A stretch of 64,000 nucleotides of DNA from JBNJGB01 sp051747385 (GTDB taxonomy: Bacteria; Myxococcota_A; UBA9042; PHBI01; JACKFB01), in the NCBI GenBank assembly GCA_051747385.1, contig JBNJGB010000003.1, positions 1 to 64,000 of the forward strand, read 5' to 3'. Of this stretch, positions 33,655-41,687 are shown one piece after another (positions within the stretch are counted from its first letter, which is position 1; every line of letters begins with the position of its first letter). The notes beneath the pieces were generated by a model. That model did no database searches, was not told where the DNA came from, and saw only the letters and a program-made list of their open reading frames with translations. The translations under genes were made by a program, and so were the position numbers.

Positions 33655-33975
33655 CTGCGCCCCCCTTGAAGGGCTCGCGCCAAGGCGCCAAGCCGCAACG
33701 GCACGGAGAACACGGGGAAGATGCAGTAGGACCGCCGTCTTCGGCAGCCACTTCCCATCCCATGCCCCTTCGGATCCCATGCCCCTTCGGACCGGAACGC
33801 CGTGCCTGGTGAGCCCGACCACGTCCACGTTTCACGGGCTCTCGGCGAGATGCACACGATGGACACGCGTCGCCGCCGGCGACGGATGCGGCGGCCGGCG
33901 AGGGCGGCACAACCCGGGCGGAGCGCCGGCGTCCCCGCCGGCGACGGATGCCCCGAGTGGGCTGAAGCCATCAGG
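33655..33975 (+). repeat. composite intergenic repeat region
   Basis: No gene is supported. The block GGCTCGCGCCAAGGCGCCAA (33667 onward) continues to CACGGAGAACACGGGGAAG, a mosaic I associate with dispersed repeats of environmental genomes. Two adjacent copies of ATGCCCCTTCGGA (33761-33795) follow. Then CTCGGCGAGATGCACACGAT (33840-33860), also seen as CTCGGCGAGATGCGCGCAAT at 55001-55021 next to family B. Two GCCGGCGACGGATG units (33878 and 33938) close the region. Confidence 0.5.
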
Positions 33976-33996
33976 CGCCGCCGTGGCGGGCCGCGG

Positions 33997-34527
33997 CTAC
34001 TCGGCGGGGCAGGCCTCCAGCACCGAGGCCGTCAAGCGCCGCCAGCGGGCCTCGTCGCTGGCGAGCCATCCCTCGATGCGGGCGTACTGCGCGCGGTCCA
34101 GGCCGGCGCGGGACAGGGCTTCCCTGGGATCGACGGCGTCGCCGCGCCGCTTGGCGCAGAAGATCTCCGTGTAGGCCTGGCGGAAGCGCTCGCGTTCCTC
34201 GGGGCTCGGGCCGCCGCTCGCCACCGGGGGCGCGCGGTCCGCGTCCGGGCCCGGGACGTCGAGGCCGAGGATCTCCCGCGCCTCGGGGATGGCCTCGCAG
34301 TCGACCTGCGCGACGGCCTCCTTCTCGTGGAGGAAGCACAGGCCGCGCCGGGCGTCGACGACGTAGTAGATGTCCTCCCGCCCCAGCTCGATGACGTGGA
34401 CCTGCTCGTCCTGCGTCTCCGCCCGGGTGGGAGCCTCCTCCTCGTCCGGCTCCGCGGTGGTGCCGGGCATCGGGCCGCAGCCCGCGACCATCGCGGCGAT
34501 GAGCAGGCGGGTGACGACGCGTCGCAT
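33997..34527 (-). CDS. small lipoprotein of unknown function
   Basis: 176 residues. Signal peptide MRRVVTRLLIAAMVAGCGP with lipobox VAGC (Cys about 17). The mature part has a Glu-rich linker, a short beta segment (VHVIELGREDIYYVVDARRGLCFLH), a Cys (VDCEAI) and a helical C-terminus with two further cysteines. No family recognised. I chose the ATG at 34527 because GGAGG lies seven bases upstream; a longer frame to 34587 lacks one and would hide the signal peptide. It follows the methyltransferase-fusion gene by 52 bases. Confidence 0.65.
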   Translation of the reverse strand: MRRVVTRLLIAAMVAGCGPMPGTTAEPDEEEAPTRAETQDEQVHVIELGREDIYYVVDARRGLCFLHEKEAVAQVDCEAIPEAREILGLDVPGPDADRAPPVASGGPSPEERERFRQAYTEIFCAKRRGDAVDPREALSRAGLDRAQYARIEGWLASDEARWRRLTASVLEACPAE

Positions 34528-34579
34528 GGGGTCCTCCTTCGGGGGCGCAGGTGCTCGAACGACCGCAGCCGCGGCCCCA

Positions 34580-35917
34580 TTATTCATCCGGACGCAGGCG
34601 ATCCTCCAGGCGCCGCAGCCGCTGGACGCGGTCCGGCGTCTCCTCCTCGGCCAGGAGCGCGAGGAGGCGGTCGCGCGCCATCTCCAGGTTGTCCAGGTGC
34701 TCGTAGGCGTCCACCAGGCGGGCGAGCAGAGCCAGTCGCGAACCCTCGCTGGCCGCCAGGTGTGCCTCGGCGGCCAGGGCCGCCTCGTGCCACAGGCCGG
34801 CCCGGAAGAGCACCTCGCTCGGGTCGTCCGACTGCTCCGGGAGCCAGGCCTCGTCGCCGACCCGCCGACGAAGCTCGATCCAGAGGTCCACGGTGCGCTC
34901 CCGCGAGATGGGTGGGCACGCCAGGCGCTCGTCCATCACGGCCACGAAGAAGTCCTCCAGGGTCCGGAGGAGGTCGCGGGAGAGGCGACGCCGCGCGAGG
35001 ACGCGACGGCCCAGGACCTCGTACCACCGGGAGCCCACGGCCAGGGCGGCCCGGAGGAGCGCGCGCAGGTCGTCGGCGGACGGCGGCTGGTCCAGCAGGC
35101 GCGAGGCCGACATGGCCAGGGCCTCCTCCGTCACGTCCCGGAGCATGGGATCGTCCGTCTCGGCCGCCCGGGCGGCGAGGGCGTCGGCGAGCGCCGGGAA
35201 GCGGTCGGCGCCCACGGCCGCGGCGGCGTCGGCCAGCCACTGCTCGGGCTCCAGGGAGGGATCGTCGGGGGTCGAGGTGCCGCTCCGCTGCTCGAGCCAG
35301 CGTCGCAGGCCGGCAGGTAGGGCGTCCTCGAGGCGCGCGTTCGCCTCGCGGCGGTCGCCGTCCTCCTCGCGGCGGGTGGCGACCGTGAACAGAGGCAGGT
35401 TCGGCCGACGGCTCCGCTCGAGCGCCAGCAGGCGCCGCTTCCGATCGATGCCCCCGGAGTATCCGCCGAGCGAGCCGTCCGATGCGACCACGCGATGGCA
35501 CGGCACGAGGACGGGCAGGCGGTTGCGGGCGCACGCCTGGGCTACCGCGCGGGTGGCCGCGGGTTGGCCGATGGTGCGGGCCACGTCCGCGTAGGTCTCC
35601 GTCTCCCCCCACGGGATGTGGGCGAGGGCCTCCCAGACGCGGCGCTGAAAGGGCGTGCCGCGCGGGTCGAGAGGGACGGTGAACGCCCGCCGACGGCCCG
35701 CGAAGTACGCCCCGAGCTGACGCCGCACGCGGTGGGCGAGGGGGTGCTCGTCCTCCACCACCGCCTGGCCCACCTCCTCGCAGAGCGCCCGCCGGGCGAC
35801 CTCCGGGGGGTCGTCGTCCAGGAAGCGCACGGCGGCGACGCCCCGATCCGAGACCACGACGAAAAGGGGGCCCAGCGGGCTGTCGACCACGTGGCTCGCC
35901 AGGACGTCCGCCGTCAT
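34580..35917 (-). CDS. ogt: O6-alkylguanine-DNA methyltransferase fused to a helical domain
   Basis: 445 residues, about 265 more than a normal Ogt. Residues about 10-170 are the methyltransferase: PFQRRVWEALAHIPWGET, ARAVAQACARN-like helix-turn-helix and the active site LPVLVPCHRVVASDGSLGGYSGG (acceptor Cys in PCHR). It repairs O6-alkylguanine by suicide transfer to that Cys. Residues about 180-445 form an unrecognised alpha-helical, TPR/HEAT-like array ending LARLVDAYEHLDNLEMARDRLLALL. ATG at 35917, 10 bases after the tatA stop, so it is probably expressed with tatA. The fusion is continuous with no frameshift. Confidence 0.85.
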   Translation of the reverse strand: MTADVLASHVVDSPLGPLFVVVSDRGVAAVRFLDDDPPEVARRALCEEVGQAVVEDEHPLAHRVRRQLGAYFAGRRRAFTVPLDPRGTPFQRRVWEALAHIPWGETETYADVARTIGQPAATRAVAQACARNRLPVLVPCHRVVASDGSLGGYSGGIDRKRRLLALERSRRPNLPLFTVATRREEDGDRREANARLEDALPAGLRRWLEQRSGTSTPDDPSLEPEQWLADAAAAVGADRFPALADALAARAAETDDPMLRDVTEEALAMSASRLLDQPPSADDLRALLRAALAVGSRWYEVLGRRVLARRRLSRDLLRTLEDFFVAVMDERLACPPISRERTVDLWIELRRRVGDEAWLPEQSDDPSEVLFRAGLWHEAALAAEAHLAASEGSRLALLARLVDAYEHLDNLEMARDRLLALLAEEETPDRVQRLRRLEDRLRPDE

Positions 35918-35927
35918 CGGATCGCCG

Positions 35928-36230
35928 TCACGCCTCCTTGCGCTCCTCGGCGCGCGAGGTCTTCTTCTTCTCGGCGCCCTCCTCGTCGACCTCCACCGTC
36001 TGGGCCTCGTCCTTGCCCTCCTCGATCGACTTGGGGGTCACGTCCACGGGCTCGTCGTCCTTGGAGGACACGGCGCCCCGGAAGGAGCGGACGCTCTTGC
36101 CGAGGGCGTCACCGATCTGCGGCAGCTTCATCGGGCCGAAGATGAGCAGCACGATGACGAGGATGATGATGAGCTCGACGGGGCCCAGCCCTCCGATGAA
36201 GGCCAGGTGGATGTCGGGTTGTGTCAGCAT
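35928..36230 (-). CDS. tatA: twin-arginine translocase subunit TatA/E
   Basis: 100 residues. One N-terminal membrane helix (about 16-32) precedes the hallmark FGPMKLPQIGDALGKSVRSFRGA (Phe-Gly hinge and amphipathic helix), then a charged acidic/basic tail. TatA forms the pore that exports folded proteins. The ATG at 36230 is chosen because AGGAG lies five bases upstream; a GTG six bases earlier is less likely. No tatB or tatC is adjacent. Confidence 0.9.
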   Translation of the reverse strand: MLTQPDIHLAFIGGLGPVELIIILVIVLLIFGPMKLPQIGDALGKSVRSFRGAVSSKDDEPVDVTPKSIEEGKDEAQTVEVDEEGAEKKKTSRAEERKEA

Positions 36231-36345
36231 GGACACTCCTGATCCGATGAGGGTTCCGGGCGCGCCTCGCGACCGGGCGCGCCTACTCTAGCAGGGTGCC
36301 CCCGCAGAGGCGATCCCGGCGTACGTAACGGCCGTGCCGGTAGCG

Positions 36346-37602
36346 CTAGAAGCCCAGCTTTTTCACTGCGTCCCCTGTCTTCTCGATGGTGTCCTTGGTC
36401 TTCTCGACCCGATCCACGGTGCCCTTGGCGTCGTCCACCATGCGACCCGGCGTCTCGACCACGTCCTCCACCTCGCGGGCGGCCTTCTCGGGTTCCCGCA
36501 GCATCCGATCCTCCTCGCGGGCAAGCTCGTTGAGCTTGTCCTCCGCGTCCCGCGGATCCCGGACGCGCATCGCGGGCTCCTTGCCCTCCTCGACGGCGTC
36601 CCCCCAGGCGATGAGGACGTCGTACTCCTCGTCCTCCCAGGTGATGGGGTGGGTCTGGATGTCCGGGTGGCTGATCACCTTCATGATGAAGTACACGGTG
36701 CGCTTGGCGGCCGGCTTGAACCAGATGTGGGGCTCGCCGTACTCCTTGGGCGCCTCGGTGACCTCGGCCACGGGATACCCCAGCTCCTCGAGGCTCTTGT
36801 CGAGGTTGTAGACGTTGTCCTCGCCATACTCTCCCAGGCTGTTGCCGATCTTGATGCGCGCGTAGCCCGTCGCCTCCTTGAACTCCGCGCTGTCGTCGCG
36901 GATGGGCTCGAAGTCCGAGTCCGTGCGGGCCATCTTGAGGTACTCGAGCGCCTCCTCGTTGCCGATGTCCGTGAGGCACCAAAGCTCCCGGACCGCCTGC
37001 TCGGCGTCCCCCTTCAGGGCGTAGAGCGCCGCCGCGTTGTACCGGCCCTTCGGCCAGCCCGGAGCCGCCTCGACGGCCTTCTGGTAGGACTGCAGGGCCC
37101 GGTCGTGCTTCCCCTTCTCGTAGTAGCGATAGCCCTTGTCGAAGTAGCGGTCGGCCTTTCGCACCGCGCGACGGTCGGGCTCCGGGACGTCGCACTCCTC
37201 GCGGCCGGTGTCCTCGGGAGGCGGGGCCTCGCTTCCGGCCTCGGTGGCAGGCGACGCGTCGGTGGGGGCGGGACGGCGGCTGGGGAGCTCCGAGACCTTC
37301 ATGCGCTGGAGGGCCTGGCGCGCCAGGTGGGCGTCCGCGTCGCTGCCCCTCGTGTACAGGCGCTCCATGGCGCGGACCACGCGCTCGCGATAGGCGCCCT
37401 TCACGCCGTCCACGTCGCGGTAGGCCTGCCAGAGCTTCACGCACCGCCTGACCTGGTCGAGAGCCGTCCCGTCCGGCTCGGCGAAGGCCGTGTCGTCACA
37501 GTCCTCCCGGTGCGACGACCAGAGGCTCTCGGCCCGGGCGTCCGGGGCTGTGATCAGCAGCGCCGCGCCCAGCAGCGCGAACATCCAGCGTGCGGTGGTC
37601 AT
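36346..37602 (-). CDS. exported TPR-domain protein
   Basis: 418 residues. Signal peptide MTTARWMFALLGAALLITAPDARA (cut about 24). Residues about 125-200 include a TPR unit (ADRYFDKGYRYYEKGKHDRALQSYQKAVEAAPGWPKGRYNAAALYALKGD), then a possibly beta-rich middle (ITWEDEEYDVLIAWGDA) and a long charged helical tail (VEDVVETPGRMVDDAKGTVDRVEKT) ending KKLGF. No enzyme motif. ATG at 37602 has GCAGGAGAGCC upstream. Function unknown; a scaffold or sensor of the envelope is likely. Confidence 0.7.
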   Translation of the reverse strand: MTTARWMFALLGAALLITAPDARAESLWSSHREDCDDTAFAEPDGTALDQVRRCVKLWQAYRDVDGVKGAYRERVVRAMERLYTRGSDADAHLARQALQRMKVSELPSRRPAPTDASPATEAGSEAPPPEDTGREECDVPEPDRRAVRKADRYFDKGYRYYEKGKHDRALQSYQKAVEAAPGWPKGRYNAAALYALKGDAEQAVRELWCLTDIGNEEALEYLKMARTDSDFEPIRDDSAEFKEATGYARIKIGNSLGEYGEDNVYNLDKSLEELGYPVAEVTEAPKEYGEPHIWFKPAAKRTVYFIMKVISHPDIQTHPITWEDEEYDVLIAWGDAVEEGKEPAMRVRDPRDAEDKLNELAREEDRMLREPEKAAREVEDVVETPGRMVDDAKGTVDRVEKTKDTIEKTGDAVKKLGF

Positions 37603-37711
37603 GGCTCTCCTGCTCCTGCGGGGGCGCGTCCGGCGCGGACGCCACGCTAGCATCCGCCTTCTCCCGGCGGCAACGCCACGGCGGGGCCGGGCATTCCCCG
37701 GCGGAGGCGCC

Positions 37712-38098
37712 TCAGTCCTCGGCCAGCTCCGCCGCCCGGCGCCACGCGATCTGCACGTCGTCGTCCCGCAGCAGGAGGGCCTCGGCCAGGGCGTCCAGGA
37801 GGCCGCGCTCGTCCGCGTGGACCTCTCCGTCGGCGTAGCTCATGCCGAGCGCCTGCTGGAACACGTACAGGCGCACCTCGTAGGCGGGGAGCGCGGAGGG
37901 GTCCGGGAGCTCGGGCGGCGGGACGTCGTCGCCGAGGAGGCGCTCCACCTCGTCGCGCTGATCGTCGCCGAGGCGGAGGAACGCGCTGAGCTCCCGGATG
38001 CGGCGTCGCTCCCTGTCGTCTATCCGGCCGTCTGCCCGCGCGACGGCCACGATGGCGCGCAGGAGCGTCAGGCGGTCGTCGGTCGTCCGCTCGTCCAT
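37712..38098 (-). CDS. TerB-like protein
   Basis: 128 residues, all helical. The TerB-family pattern is clear: LLRAIVAVARADGRIDDRERRRIRELS (acidic loop DGRIDDRE), then ALGMSYADGEVHADERGLLDALAEALLL (ADGEVHADE). TerB proteins (tellurite-resistance family) bind divalent metals through these Asp/Glu loops; in most bacteria their role is uncertain. The ATG at 38098 is set by the promoter: TTGACA-17-TGGAAT ends eight bases before it. The first 15 bases of an in-frame upstream ATG (38113) overlap the -10 box. Confidence 0.72.
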   Translation of the reverse strand: MDERTTDDRLTLLRAIVAVARADGRIDDRERRRIRELSAFLRLGDDQRDEVERLLGDDVPPPELPDPSALPAYEVRLYVFQQALGMSYADGEVHADERGLLDALAEALLLRDDDVQIAWRRAAELAED

Positions 38099-38106
38099 GG
38101 CGGGGC

Positions 38107-38135
38107 ATTCCATGCCGTCGCGTCGGCCCTGTCAA
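38107..38135 (-). promoter_or_regulatory. leaderless promoter of the TerB-like gene
   Basis: On the minus strand: a perfect -35 TTGACA (38130-38135), 17-base spacer and TGGAAT (38107-38112), then eight bases to the ATG at 38098. No Shine-Dalgarno. It is the best match to the consensus in the window and lies in the 91-base gap shared with the divergent penicillin-binding-protein gene. Confidence 0.65.
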
Positions 38136-38176
38136 CTTCGCGAAGCGGGCTTTCTGGACCGCCTCGTGACCGCTGC

Positions 38177-38182
38177 TAGGCT
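38177..38182 (+). promoter_or_regulatory. -10 box of likely leaderless promoter (PBP gene)
   Basis: TAGGCT, seven bases before the GTG at 38190, with no Shine-Dalgarno in between. The -35 region at the right distance is weak. It is supported mainly by the same box and spacing at 63863-63868. Confidence 0.35.
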
Positions 38183-38189
38183 CCGGGCG

Positions 38190-40103
38190 GTGGTCAGCGG
38201 AGCATCCCGGAAGAGGCGCCCGGCGAGGGGGCGGAGCAAGGCGCGAGGCGGCCTGGGGCGGCGAATCCTGCGCGGGCTGCTTCTGGCGACGATCATCGGC
38301 GCCGTCCTCGGAGCCGTCGGCCTGCGCGCCACCCTCGTGTGGCTCGAGGGGCAGCTCCCGGACGTCCTGACCGTCGAGGACTACCGGAGGAACGCCCTGC
38401 AGACGACGCGGGTCCACGCCGCAGACGGCACCGTGGTCCACGAGTGGTGGCGCGAGCGGCGCACGGTCGTCCCGGGCGACCGGATCCCCCGGCACGTGAA
38501 GGTGGCGGCCGTGGCGGCGGAGGACGGCGACTTCTACGAGCACGAGGGGCTCGACTGGCCGGGCATGGTGAGGGCCCTGCTCGTGAACCTGCGCGACGGG
38601 CGCTACAGCCAGGGCGCCTCGACCATCACCCAGCAGGTGGCCCGGACGTTCTACCTGTCCCAGGACAAGACCCTGCGGCGGAAGGCCCTGGAGCTGGTCC
38701 TGGCCAGGAAGCTGGAGAAGCACCTGAGCAAGGACGAGATCCTCGAGCTGTACCTCAACCAGATCTACTTCGGTCATGGCCGCTGGGGGATCGCCGAGGC
38801 CGCCCGGCACTACCTGGGCGAGCGTGTGGCCGCGCTGAGCCCTGCGGACGCCGCCACCCTCATGGCCCTGGTGCCGGCGCCGGAGCACCTCAACCCGGCG
38901 GACGCCCCAGAGGCCTGCCGGAAGCGGCGCGACCGCATCCTGCGGGACATGGTGGCGCGCGGATTCCTCTCGGAGGAGGACGGGCGTCGAGCCATGGCGC
39001 AGCCCATCCGTACCGTGGCGCCGGAGCCCGAGCCGGCCGGCGCTCCCTGGTTCGTGGACGTCGTGCGCCGCCGCCTGGAGGAGGCCGTGGGCCGGGAGGC
39101 CGTCCAGGCGGGCGGGCTGCGGGTGTATACGACGCTCGACCCGTCGGCGCAGCGGGCGATGGACGCGGCGGTGCGGAGGAGGCTGGGCACCAGCGAGGCG
39201 TCCCCGGAGGTCGCCATGGTGATGATGGAGCCCGACACCCGCGAGGTGCTGGCGCTCGTGGGCGGCACCGACTGGCGGCGTTCCCCGTTCAACCGCGCCG
39301 TGCAGGCGTCGCGGCAGCCGGGCAGCACCTTCAAGCCGTTCGTCTACGGCGCCGGCCTGGAGCGGGGAGTGCTCACCGACGAGACGCGCTACCCCAACGA
39401 GATCACGTGCTACCGGGGGGCGCACGGCCGCTGGTGCCCGCACAACGCCGGCGGGGGCCACGACGGGGAGGAGGTCTCGGTCGCGGAGGCGCTGTCGCGC
39501 TCCTTGAACGTCGTCGCGGTGCGGGCCATGCGCGACACCGGCGTGGCGGCCGTGACCGACTTCGCCCGGCGCGTCGGCATCCGCTCGCCCATCCCCGCCG
39601 ACCTGACCGCCGCCCTGGGGAGCGCGGACGTGCGGCCCCTCGAGCTGGTGAACGCCTATGCGACGTTCGCGGCCGGAGGTCGGGCGGGGCGTCCCGTCTT
39701 CGTCCGCCGCGTGGAGGCCCCGGACGGACGCGTGGTCTTCTCCGAGACCCCGTCCTGGCGTCGCGGCTTCAGCGAGAAGCTCGCCCGGCGGATGACGACC
39801 ATGCTGCGCCGGGTCGTCGAGGAGGGCACGGGCCGCTCCGCCGCCCTGGATGGCGTGCCGATCGCCGGCAAGACGGGCACCACGGATCGGCGCGTGGACG
39901 CGTGGTTCGTGGGCTACACCGTGCCGGACGAGGAGCACCCGGACCTCCCCTCCGCCGTGTGTGGCGTCTGGGTCGGGCACGACGCCCGCGAGCCGCTCGC
40001 GGGTGGCTCGGGCGGCGCCACCGCGGCGCCGCTGTTCGCAGACACCCTCTCGACCTGGCTCGGGCTGGATCGGGGCGACGCGGCCGCGGTCGCGCCCCGC
40101 TGA
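38190..40103 (+). CDS. bifunctional penicillin-binding protein (class A, PBP1A-like)
   Basis: 637 residues. A basic N-terminus and one membrane helix (about 28-48) anchor it. The glycosyltransferase-51 domain (about 75-245) has VAAEDGDFYEHEGLDWPGM, QGASTITQQVAR and EILELYLNQIYFGHGRWGI. The transpeptidase domain (about 310-620) has SxxK in QPGSTFKPFVYGAG, SxN in SRSLNVV and KTG in AGKTGTT. It polymerises and cross-links peptidoglycan at the inner membrane. The GTG at 38190 is inferred from a -10 box seven bases upstream. It is monocistronic, followed by a repeat-like sequence. Confidence 0.88.
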   Translation: MVSGASRKRRPARGRSKARGGLGRRILRGLLLATIIGAVLGAVGLRATLVWLEGQLPDVLTVEDYRRNALQTTRVHAADGTVVHEWWRERRTVVPGDRIPRHVKVAAVAAEDGDFYEHEGLDWPGMVRALLVNLRDGRYSQGASTITQQVARTFYLSQDKTLRRKALELVLARKLEKHLSKDEILELYLNQIYFGHGRWGIAEAARHYLGERVAALSPADAATLMALVPAPEHLNPADAPEACRKRRDRILRDMVARGFLSEEDGRRAMAQPIRTVAPEPEPAGAPWFVDVVRRRLEEAVGREAVQAGGLRVYTTLDPSAQRAMDAAVRRRLGTSEASPEVAMVMMEPDTREVLALVGGTDWRRSPFNRAVQASRQPGSTFKPFVYGAGLERGVLTDETRYPNEITCYRGAHGRWCPHNAGGGHDGEEVSVAEALSRSLNVVAVRAMRDTGVAAVTDFARRVGIRSPIPADLTAALGSADVRPLELVNAYATFAAGGRAGRPVFVRRVEAPDGRVVFSETPSWRRGFSEKLARRMTTMLRRVVEEGTGRSAALDGVPIAGKTGTTDRRVDAWFVGYTVPDEEHPDLPSAVCGVWVGHDAREPLAGGSGGATAAPLFADTLSTWLGLDRGDAAAVAPR

Positions 40104-40145
40104 TCAGGTGGGGTCAAACCTACTCATTTTTCACTTCTGGCTCCG
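40104..40145. repeat. REP-like sequence after the PBP gene
   Basis: GGGGTCAAACCTACTC followed by ATTTTTCA (40109-40133) lies directly after the stop codon. It is AT-richer than its surroundings and closely resembles the GGGGTCAGACCTACT-type sequences I associate with REP elements mobilised by Y1 tyrosine transposases. That link is from memory. Only one copy is seen here. Confidence 0.4.
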
Positions 40146-40245
40146 CCGGCGAACGGGGCCGCGACCGCCGTCCCGGGCCCTCGTCGACCACGACCACGAT
40201 CACGCGGCGAGACTGTTCGGTCTCACGCGTGTGCGTCGTGGCGTG

Positions 40246-40251
40246 TATCAT
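40246..40251 (+). promoter_or_regulatory. -10 box of likely leaderless promoter (VCBS gene)
   Basis: TATCAT, eight bases before the ATG at 40260 with no Shine-Dalgarno between them. A -35 box is not obvious. Confidence 0.35.
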
Positions 40252-40259
40252 CCCCGGCC

Positions 40260-41687
40260 ATGGTCTCCACCGCCCCGTGGACGCTCCCGGCGCTGGCCTG
40301 GCTGCTGGCGTTCGGGCAGGTGGCGCCGCTGCCCGCGCCCCCACCGCCGCCGTCGCCGACGGAGCGGCTGGCGAGCGATCTCGTCCGGGGCCTCGGGGAG
40401 CCCCTGACGGACCTCGGGCCCGAGGAGAGGCTGCGGCTCGTCGTCGAGGTGCCCGAGCCGGCCCCCGAGACGTCGCCGGAGCGGCTGGTCGCCTTCGTGG
40501 CGGACACGCTGGAGGCTCGGTGGCGGCTGGAGGGCGTGGAGGCGACCCGGGCCGCGGCGGACGACCGGGACGCGACCCACGCCCTGCGCGTGCGGCTGCG
40601 GGTCACGCCGTCGGGGGGGCTGGCCGCCGAGGCCCGCCTGGTCCGGCTGCCGCGGAGCCTGTGGGAGCGGCTCCGCCGACCCGAGGGCGCCGTGCTCGCC
40701 ACGTCCGCGGCCGCCGTGGCCATGGGGCTGGAGCTGAGGACCCTGCTCGGGCTCGGGCCCAGGCGGGCCCGGCCGGGTCACGTGCGCCTGGTCGCGCTGA
40801 CCCGGGCGCCGCCCGCGCTGACCCGCGCGCCGGTCCTCGACCTGGTCCACGAGGATCTGGACGGGGACGGCGTCCCCGAGCTCGCGGTCCTGCACCCGCG
40901 GCACCTGCTGCTGGCCCGCTGGGTCGGGGGCAGCCTGGAGGTGACGGCGGAGGCCGAGCTCCTCGCTCCGCCGGCCGGCCGCGGGCGGGTGCGTCAGCCG
41001 ATGGGCCGCCTGGTGCCGCTCGTCGGTCCGGACGGGCGCCGCCGGCTGCTGGTGGCCTCGAGCGACCGGACCGGTCCCGGGCTGTGGGCGCTCGAAGACG
41101 GCTGGGACCCCGTCGCGATCCGGAGCATGCCCGCGCGCTGGCCGCTGTACGCCACCGGCGTGGACCGGTGGCTCGGTGCGCCCTGGCCCGACGGGACGGA
41201 CGTCCTGGAGGGAGACGCCGGCGAGGTGGTGCCCGCCGGAGAGGGCGTCTGGGCCTGGGAGCGGCGGACCGCGCTGGCGCCGACCTGGGACGTCCGGGCC
41301 TTCGACTTCCGCGCAGCGGCCTCGCCCGCGTGGGATCCCCACGTCGTCCGCGCACGGCCCGACGGCGCCGTGGAAGTGACGTCGGCGGCCTCCGACACGT
41401 CGGTGCGAATCCCGGACGCGGGCTACGTGGCCGTGGTCGGCGACCTGGACCTGGACGGGACCGCCGAGCTGCTCACCACCTCCGACGCCGTGGAGGGGCC
41501 GGATCGGCTGACCCTCCGGTCCCTCGGACAGGCACGCCCGCGCGAGGTCTGGTCCGACGAGGCGCCGGCGCCGGTCACCGCCGCGACCCTCGGGGACCTG
41601 GACGCGGACGGCTGGTCCGAGTTCCTGGTGGCCACCTGGGACGGCGCCGAGGGGACGCTCCTGGTCCTGGCGCCCACGGAGCCGTGA
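40260..41687 (+). CDS. exported FG-GAP/VCBS-repeat protein
   Basis: 475 residues. A signal peptide (about 1-24) and Pro-rich linker precede a mixed domain (about 35-165). A beta-propeller-like part with three calcium-binding-type repeats follows: DLDGDGVPELAVL (about 198), DLDLDGTAELLTT (about 395) and DLDADGWSEFLVA (about 445). Such repeats usually bind Ca2+ and mediate contacts outside the cytoplasm. It is the first gene of a three-gene operon with a solute-binding protein and a histidine kinase (TGATG overlap), so it may take part in sensing an external ligand (inference). Confidence 0.75.
   Translation: MVSTAPWTLPALAWLLAFGQVAPLPAPPPPPSPTERLASDLVRGLGEPLTDLGPEERLRLVVEVPEPAPETSPERLVAFVADTLEARWRLEGVEATRAAADDRDATHALRVRLRVTPSGGLAAEARLVRLPRSLWERLRRPEGAVLATSAAAVAMGLELRTLLGLGPRRARPGHVRLVALTRAPPALTRAPVLDLVHEDLDGDGVPELAVLHPRHLLLARWVGGSLEVTAEAELLAPPAGRGRVRQPMGRLVPLVGPDGRRRLLVASSDRTGPGLWALEDGWDPVAIRSMPARWPLYATGVDRWLGAPWPDGTDVLEGDAGEVVPAGEGVWAWERRTALAPTWDVRAFDFRAAASPAWDPHVVRARPDGAVEVTSAASDTSVRIPDAGYVAVVGDLDLDGTAELLTTSDAVEGPDRLTLRSLGQARPREVWSDEAPAPVTAATLGDLDADGWSEFLVATWDGAEGTLLVLAPTEP

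Noticed and set aside
38098..38113. Upstream ATG at 38113 as start of the TerB-like gene
   Set aside because: It would overlap the -10 box TGGAAT of the well-placed TTGACA promoter.
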